Shown: positions 6,653 to 10,321 of the stretch, in pieces | Layout of the letters: every line of letters starts with the position of its first letter | Position numbering within the stretch: the first letter of the stretch is position 1 | Origin: DAONLM01 sp035406685 | GTDB taxonomy: Bacteria > Spirochaetota > GWE2-31-10 > MWDO01 | Reading direction: 5' to 3' | NCBI GenBank assembly: GCA_035406685.1 | Contig: DAONLM010000106.1 | Span: 1-10,321, forward strand | DNA: 10,321 nucleotides | Made by a program: the position numbers and the translations under genes | The notes under the pieces: model-generated | The model's database searches: none | The model's input: the letters and a program-made list of their open reading frames with translations, nothing else | What the model was told of the DNA's origin: nothing

Positions 6653-7165
6653 ATGGAGAAAAAAAATAAGTTTAAATTTATAGATATCATTTTTTATGTT
6701 GTTCTTGGTATTTTAATAATATTTTTATTACAGGGAAGAATAAGAAATTTTATACTTGCAAAACAACTTATAGGTAAAGAGATAAATTTTTCTTCCATAA
6801 AAGATATAAATAATGAAGAGTATAGCTTGCAGACAGATAAGGTTGTGGCTCTTGTTTTCTGGGCAAGCTGGTGTAATCCATGTATTTTGGAAATTCCAGT
6901 ACTTAATGATATATATAAAAATATGAATGATAAAGTCTTAATACTTGCAATTAATTTTACTGAAGATACTGCTACTATAAATGCTGCAATTAAAAAGAGC
7001 AATATTTTATATCCAGTAGTTGAGGATAAAGAGGGTTTTTTTTCTTCGTTTTTTAAGGTAAGATCAATCCCAACAGTTGTGTTAATTAAAAATAAAAAAA
7101 TTGTTAAAATAAAATATGGATATTCTCCATTTTTAAAAGATGATATAAAAAAGTTTTTCAATTAA
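6653..7165 (+). CDS. membrane-anchored TlpA/ResA-like thioredoxin-fold protein
   Basis: The 170-residue protein starts with a short basic segment and one hydrophobic helix (about residues 9-27) with no clear cleavage site, so it is probably a signal anchor that leaves the thioredoxin domain outside the cytoplasmic membrane. The active site is WASWCNPC, with Cys74 and Cys77, followed by a helix (EIPVLNDIYKN). SIPTVVLI carries the conserved cis-Pro at 140. The AlkC/TlpA-type segments LILAINFTED and YPVVEDKEGFFSSFFKV fit this family. Members reduce or exchange disulfides, often during cytochrome c maturation or oxidative protection. No cytochrome or Ccm genes are nearby, so the partner is unknown. 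It is preceded by the repeat block and followed by a separate promoter, suggesting its own transcript or read-through from hisH. Confidence 0.82.
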   Translation: MEKKNKFKFIDIIFYVVLGILIIFLLQGRIRNFILAKQLIGKEINFSSIKDINNEEYSLQTDKVVALVFWASWCNPCILEIPVLNDIYKNMNDKVLILAINFTEDTATINAAIKKSNILYPVVEDKEGFFSSFFKVRSIPTVVLIKNKKIVKIKYGYSPFLKDDIKKFFN

Positions 7166-7220
7166 TCTTTTCAATAAAAATGTTTAATTTGTATAAAGTA
7201 TTAAAAATGTAGATTTTCTT

Positions 7221-7241
7221 ATAAAAATATTTTTATTTTTT
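7221..7241 (+). terminator. weak AT-only palindrome with T-run after the tlpA-like gene
   Basis: ATAAAAATATTTTTAT (7221-7236) is a perfect palindrome followed by further T residues, but has no G or C in the stem. It may slow polymerase at the end of the thioredoxin gene. It directly abuts the -35 box of the next promoter, so it could instead be a curved A/T-tract upstream element that strengthens that promoter. Confidence 0.25.
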
Positions 7242-7268
7242 GACAAAACTCTTTAAAAAAATTATAAT
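7240..7268 (+). promoter_or_regulatory. perfect consensus sigma-70 promoter for the HD-GYP gene
   Basis: TTGACA (7240-7245), a 17-nt spacer and TATAAT (7263-7268) match the consensus at all 12 positions. A-tracts and T-tracts lie just upstream, resembling an UP element. Transcription would start near 7275, leaving a leader of about 12 nt that contains little more than the GAAGG ribosome binding site (7275-7279). Confidence 0.85.
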
Positions 7269-7286
7269 TTATATGAAGGCTTAATT

Positions 7287-8594
7287 ATGAGTAGCAGTGA
7301 TAAAACAATTGTCCCTATTAATATCTTTAATGAATTAAAATCAAGATACAAGTCATTACACCGCAATTTTACTATCGTAGGTTCTGCATTAAAAAAGAGT
7401 AGAATAGCCTTTAAGAGATTATTGAGAGATTATATAATTCTCAAAAAAAGATATATAATTTTAAAGAAATATTCTACAAAAAAGGTAAATGAACTCATTG
7501 AAAAAATAAACATAGAAAATTTTGAGTTAATATTTGATCATAATAGACGACTATTAAAAGTCTCTGAAAAATTTCTTGAAGAGATAGAAATGGATCAGAA
7601 TGAATTTGCTCAATCTTTTTATGTGGATATCCTATTTGAAAAATTTCTGCCACAGCCAGTGAAAAAAGATTTTAATGAAAAAGGCGAAATAATTATAGAA
7701 GATTTTCAATTTCCTATTATGATAAAAAATTATCAGTTTGAGGATGAAACTCATATTCATCCATACATCTATTTTAAAATGAGCGGCAAACTAAAGTTTG
7801 ATCAAAAGTCAAAATTATTTTTATATTTCTTAAATGCTGAGAATATCTCTTCCTCTGTTGAACTTGCATATTTTCAGAAGACAGATTCATTAATCACAAC
7901 TCTTTCAATAACAAATTTTAATCTATTAAAGGCAAAAAAGACTATAGAAATGCATAAGATAATGCTTATATTTTTGACATGTTCAATTATAGAACCATTT
8001 AATAAAGAGACATCAATGCATCTTGAAAAGATAAGAACAATAACAACATATCTTACTGCTGAGTGTAAAAGACTCGGATTAATAAAGCCAGATAATTATG
8101 ATGTTGAAGAGTATATTAAAGATATTAATTATACATCTGTTTTACATGATATTGGTAAGGTAGGAATCCCTCAGGAATTACTTACAAAAGAGACTCCTTT
8201 AACAGAAGAAGAAAAAGCAATAGTAAGGCAGCATACAAAAATAGGAGCAGAATACATTCATAAGATAATAAGAGTTTTATTTGAGGACCCACAATATTCT
8301 CTTTATGTTGATTTTCTAAGAGTTCCTTATGAGATATGTCTTTATCATCATGAAAGATGGGATGGTAAAGGTTACCCAGAGGGGCTTTCTGGGGAAGAGA
8401 TCCCAATATCAGCAAGAATTGTCTCAGTTGCGGATACTTATGATGCCATAAGAGCAAATAGAGCGTACGATGCTTCAAGAAGTCATAAAGAGGCTATGGA
8501 GATCATTAAGAGGGAGAGTGGAAAACAATTTGATCCAAAGATAGTGGAGGCATTTCTAAATATTTCTCATATCCTTGAACAGATAGATTATTAA
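7287..8594 (+). CDS. PAS-like/HD-GYP domain protein, probable c-di-GMP phosphodiesterase
   Basis: HD-GYP proteins hydrolyse cyclic di-GMP (some also cGAMP) with a metal centre. The C-terminal domain (about residues 220-430 of 435) has the full signature: His245 in the first helix, HDIGKVGIP (287-295), His316, YHHERWDGKGYPEGL (353-367) and SVADTYDAI (380-388) followed by NRAYDASRSH, near the usual DRPYR. All expected metal ligands and the GYP triplet are present, so it should be active. Residues 15-75 are very basic and predicted helical. ELIFDHNRRLLKVSEKFLEEI (shown as ELIFDHNRRLLKVSEKFL, 80-97) looks like the opening of a PAS domain, and residues 80-210 may form this sensor. No membrane helix or receiver domain is seen, so it is likely cytoplasmic. 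It stands alone behind a very strong promoter with GAAGG 7 nt before the ATG. No GGDEF protein is present in the window. Confidence 0.88.
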   Translation: MSSSDKTIVPINIFNELKSRYKSLHRNFTIVGSALKKSRIAFKRLLRDYIILKKRYIILKKYSTKKVNELIEKINIENFELIFDHNRRLLKVSEKFLEEIEMDQNEFAQSFYVDILFEKFLPQPVKKDFNEKGEIIIEDFQFPIMIKNYQFEDETHIHPYIYFKMSGKLKFDQKSKLFLYFLNAENISSSVELAYFQKTDSLITTLSITNFNLLKAKKTIEMHKIMLIFLTCSIIEPFNKETSMHLEKIRTITTYLTAECKRLGLIKPDNYDVEEYIKDINYTSVLHDIGKVGIPQELLTKETPLTEEEKAIVRQHTKIGAEYIHKIIRVLFEDPQYSLYVDFLRVPYEICLYHHERWDGKGYPEGLSGEEIPISARIVSVADTYDAIRANRAYDASRSHKEAMEIIKRESGKQFDPKIVEAFLNISHILEQIDY

Positions 8595-8627
8595 TTTTTT
8601 TATTTTTTTAGAATAGAAAATATTTTT

Positions 8628-8656
8628 TTGACAAATTATAAGAAATTTTATATACT
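8628..8656 (+). promoter_or_regulatory. near-consensus sigma-70 promoter for the cNMP-fold gene
   Basis: TTGACA (8628-8633), a 17-nt spacer and TATACT (8651-8656) match the consensus at 11 of 12 positions. Transcription would start near 8663, giving a leader of about 67 nt before the ATG at 8730. TTATGCTA (8675-8682), the complement of the TAGCATAA word found upstream of the ricT-his operon, lies in this leader. Confidence 0.75.
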
Positions 8657-8729
8657 TAATTTAATAAATTTTATTTATGCTAAATTAAATTTATAGTGAG
8701 GCATAAAATTAGAAATATAGGGGTTTAAA

Positions 8730-9470
8730 ATGGGATTTAAATTAAAAAAGGCTATTTTTAAAATTGATTGTAAGTATCCTAATTGTCCATTTGATGCAGA
8801 ATTTACAGTTACTCAGAATTTAATGGGCATAACAGAAGAAGATGTAGAAAATGAGGCAAAGAAACTTGCATTGGGTATGGCAAGAATAAAACATGATTCA
8901 GTTTATGGGACAAAGCATAATCTTACAAACCCAACAGTAAAGAAACTCTCTGCAATTTATGAGGCAATTGGTTCAAAGAGTTCAACAATTGTAAATCAGT
9001 CTGAGGCTGTAAAATATAAGGAGTATAAACAGGGGGAAACTATCTTAAAAAAAGGAGACATTGCTACAACTATCTGTGAAGTAGTAAAAGGTTATGCCTA
9101 TGTAGATAAAAATCCAAATCATAAATACAAACCAGGTGATAGTTTTGGGGCTGCAGCCTTATTAGTAAATCAGACAAGAACAGCAGATATTATTGCTGGT
9201 GAGGATAATACAACTATTGCTTTTTATAATTTACAGGAGTTAAGTAAAAAGGATCCAAGAAAGGCAAAAGAACTTTATACAGAGGCAATGGAGGATATTT
9301 TTAATATTATAAGAGAGATGGAGGACCTTGTGGATAAGCTTGAGAAAGAGCTCGAAAAAGAAAAGATGATAAGTGAAAATAGAAAGGCAAGAGTTGAAGA
9401 ACTTGAAAATGAATTAATAGAATGCCAGAGAACAATTGCTGAGATGAAGGGTAAGGATAGTTTTAAATAG
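8730..9470 (+). CDS. cNMP-binding-fold protein with N-terminal Cys motif and C-terminal coiled coil
   Basis: The 246-residue protein has three parts. Residues 1-75 form a small domain with DCKYPNCPF (Cys14, Cys19) and a helix ending in IKH, loosely like small DUF1059-type domains; that likeness is a guess. Residues about 96-172 read as a cyclic nucleotide-binding barrel: YKQGETILKKGD, then VVKGYAYV, KYKPGDSFG and TRTADIIA. The phosphate-cassette Arg is kept (Arg150), but the Glu normally found in FGE-type cassettes is replaced by Ala (SFGAAALL), so classical cAMP or cGMP binding is doubtful. Residues about 183-240 are highly charged heptads (LVDKLEKELEKEK), a coiled coil, where Crp/Fnr regulators would have a helix-turn-helix. 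It is therefore not a Crp-type DNA binder as far as visible, and may be a scaffold or signalling adaptor. TAGGGG precedes the ATG. It is monocistronic and follows the HD-GYP gene. Confidence 0.75.
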   Translation: MGFKLKKAIFKIDCKYPNCPFDAEFTVTQNLMGITEEDVENEAKKLALGMARIKHDSVYGTKHNLTNPTVKKLSAIYEAIGSKSSTIVNQSEAVKYKEYKQGETILKKGDIATTICEVVKGYAYVDKNPNHKYKPGDSFGAAALLVNQTRTADIIAGEDNTTIAFYNLQELSKKDPRKAKELYTEAMEDIFNIIREMEDLVDKLEKELEKEKMISENRKARVEELENELIECQRTIAEMKGKDSFK

Positions 9471-9526
9471 ATATAAGAAATAGGATTTAATATCTGAATA
9501 TAAAAATTATAAACGCTTTTTGATAT

Positions 9527-9567
9527 AAAGATATACCTGCTGTATTAAAAGGCAGGTATATTTTTTT
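9527..9567 (+). terminator. strong intrinsic terminator after the cNMP-fold gene
   Basis: ATATACCTGC (9531-9540) pairs perfectly with GCAGGTATAT (9552-9561) around an 11-nt loop and is followed by a run of seven T. AAAG before and TTTT after extend the stem by four pairs, one of them G-U. It closes the cNMP-fold transcript and separates it from the WD40 gene. Confidence 0.9.
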
Positions 9568-9590
9568 ATGATTATAAAAGAAAAATTATA

Positions 9591-9620
9591 TTAGAAAAAA
9601 AATATAAAATGATGTATAAT
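9591..9620 (+). promoter_or_regulatory. candidate promoter for the WD40 gene
   Basis: A perfect TATAAT lies at 9615-9620. The best -35 position is TTAGAA at 9591-9596 with an 18-nt spacer, matching consensus at only 3 of 6 positions. The -10 box and the terminator just upstream support a promoter here, but in such AT-rich DNA TATAAT can arise by chance. AAGGGGG (9651-9657) is the ribosome binding site. Confidence 0.4.
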
Positions 9621-9662
9621 ATTATTATGATTATATCTTATAAATAATAAAAGGGGGTAGAT

Positions 9663-10316
9663 ATGAAAATAATAGCAATATTTATCTTTGCTGTTTGTTT
9701 TAATTTGTTTTCACAGGATTTTCAGACAAAAGATGATAATAAGAAATTTCTAATAATAGAAACAGAGGGACATACGTCCAGTATTTCAAAAATAGAGATC
9801 ACACCGGATAACAAAGATATAATCACAGTATCTTATGATAAAACTATAAGAATATGGGATTTAGAAACCGGCCTTTTAAAGAGAACATTCAGAGGTTATA
9901 TGAGTGATGGAGCACGAGGGATGCATTACTATATGTCTTTGAGTCCTGATGGGAAAATGATTGCTACTGGTGGCTGGTTGTATGGTGATTATGATGGTGA
10001 TCCTATGATTGGTGCAATTAGAATTTATGATTATAACAGTGGAAAAATAGTAAAAGTTTTGACTGGTCTAACAAATGTTGTTAATGCGTTAAGTTATTCT
10101 CCAGATGGAAAATATCTTGCTGCTGGCAGTGGCAATGGTAATGTTATTATATGGAATACAAAAGATTATAAAGAGTATTTTAATAATACTTTACATTCTA
10201 ATCCCTGTTATGGGATTGCATTTAGCCCGGATTCCAAAATGTTAGCAACTGTTTCTACTGATTTAAGTGGGATTTTAACACACATGGTATCCCCTTGCCA
10301 TAATCTAACTAGCTAA
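9663..10316 (+). CDS. exported WD40 repeat protein, probably truncated
   Basis: The protein starts with a signal peptide (MKIIAIFIFAVCFNLFSQDF): a Lys, a hydrophobic core and a likely cleavage near residues 17-19, placing it outside the cytoplasm. WD40 blades follow: GHTSSISKIEITPDNKDI with DKTIRIWDLETG (about 37-71); MSLSPDGKMIATGG with IRIYDYNSGK; and NALSYSPDGKYLAAGSGNGN with VIIWNTKD. A fourth opens with GIAFSPDSKMLATVSTD (about 184-200) but never reaches its WD strand. Instead 17 residues (LSGILTHMVSPCHNLTS) run to a TAA at 10314. Complete propellers usually have seven blades, so this looks like a gene cut after about half its length by an insertion or rearrangement near 10262. WD40 propellers are binding platforms; the partner is unknown. 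AAGGGGG 5 nt before the ATG supports the start. Confidence 0.8.
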   Translation: MKIIAIFIFAVCFNLFSQDFQTKDDNKKFLIIETEGHTSSISKIEITPDNKDIITVSYDKTIRIWDLETGLLKRTFRGYMSDGARGMHYYMSLSPDGKMIATGGWLYGDYDGDPMIGAIRIYDYNSGKIVKVLTGLTNVVNALSYSPDGKYLAAGSGNGNVIIWNTKDYKEYFNNTLHSNPCYGIAFSPDSKMLATVSTDLSGILTHMVSPCHNLTS

Positions 10317-10321
10317 TTGCT
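10263..10321. other. possible foreign DNA junction inside the WD40 gene
   Basis: From about 10263 the translated sequence stops resembling a WD40 blade and meets a stop within 18 codons. The DNA also changes character (TTAACACACATGGTATCCCC), being less A/T-monotonous than the flank. It could be the end of an insertion sequence or a rearrangement point. The window ends 5 nt after the stop, so neither terminal repeats nor a transposase can be checked. Confidence 0.25.

Noticed and set aside
6694..7161. 155-residue open frame on the - strand opposite the tlpA-like gene
   Set aside because: It is antisense to a gene with clear WCNPC and cis-Pro motifs, has no convincing ribosome binding site and shows no family pattern. 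Long antisense frames are common in such AT-rich DNA.
8182..8478. 98-residue - strand open frame inside the HD-GYP gene
   Set aside because: It overlaps the catalytic HD-GYP motifs and its Leu-rich composition is what antisense reading of Lys/Glu-rich codons gives.
8595..8627. Terminator after the HD-GYP gene
   Set aside because: The T-runs here have no stable stem before them. They look like AT-rich sequence upstream of the next promoter.

Overview
The window is a strongly AT-rich stretch of bacterial DNA. All of its convincing genes lie on the + strand. They use ATG starts with clear GGAG/AGGGG ribosome binding sites, and TGA is a normal stop (hisF and the acyltransferase gene end with it). 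The best promoters match the sigma-70 consensus (TTGACA, 17 nt, TATAAT). The mix of a RicT/PSP1 protein, an HD-GYP phosphodiesterase, a cNMP-fold protein with a coiled-coil tail and an exported WD40 protein whose leader ends in an LFSQ-type cleavage site suggests a low-GC diderm, possibly a spirochaete or relative. This is an inference; no marker in the window settles it.

Layout. Positions 1-122 may hold the 3' end of a gene entering from the left, followed by about 340 nt without a gene and a candidate promoter (379-407). Then comes a tight run from 467 to 6507: ricT-like PSP1 gene, hisA, hisF, an FAD-dependent oxidoreductase of the phytoene desaturase/RetSat type, a PlsC-type acyltransferase, hisB and hisH. 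Gaps range from 10 nt to 4-nt ATGA overlaps, so this looks like one transcript. HisF and HisH form imidazole glycerol phosphate synthase, HisA makes its substrate, and HisB takes its product. The four genes thus cover consecutive middle steps of histidine synthesis. The hisG, hisD, hisC and hisI/E functions must be elsewhere. Two lipid or isoprenoid-type genes sit in the middle of this set.

From 6508 to 6650 an intergenic block carries four copies of a GGGATATCTG-type repeat about 22 nt apart, arranged as a long imperfect inverted repeat. A further, more extended copy lies at 28-44 on the other strand. This is the least explained structure in the window.

The right part holds separately transcribed single genes: a membrane-anchored TlpA-like thioredoxin (6653-7165); a cytoplasmic PAS-like/HD-GYP c-di-GMP phosphodiesterase behind a perfect consensus promoter (7287-8594); a protein with an N-terminal Cys motif, a degenerate cNMP-binding fold and a coiled coil (8730-9470), closed by a strong intrinsic terminator; and an exported WD40 repeat protein (9663-10316). 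The WD40 protein stops after about three and a half blades with a tail that does not fit the repeat, suggesting a disrupted gene at the right edge.
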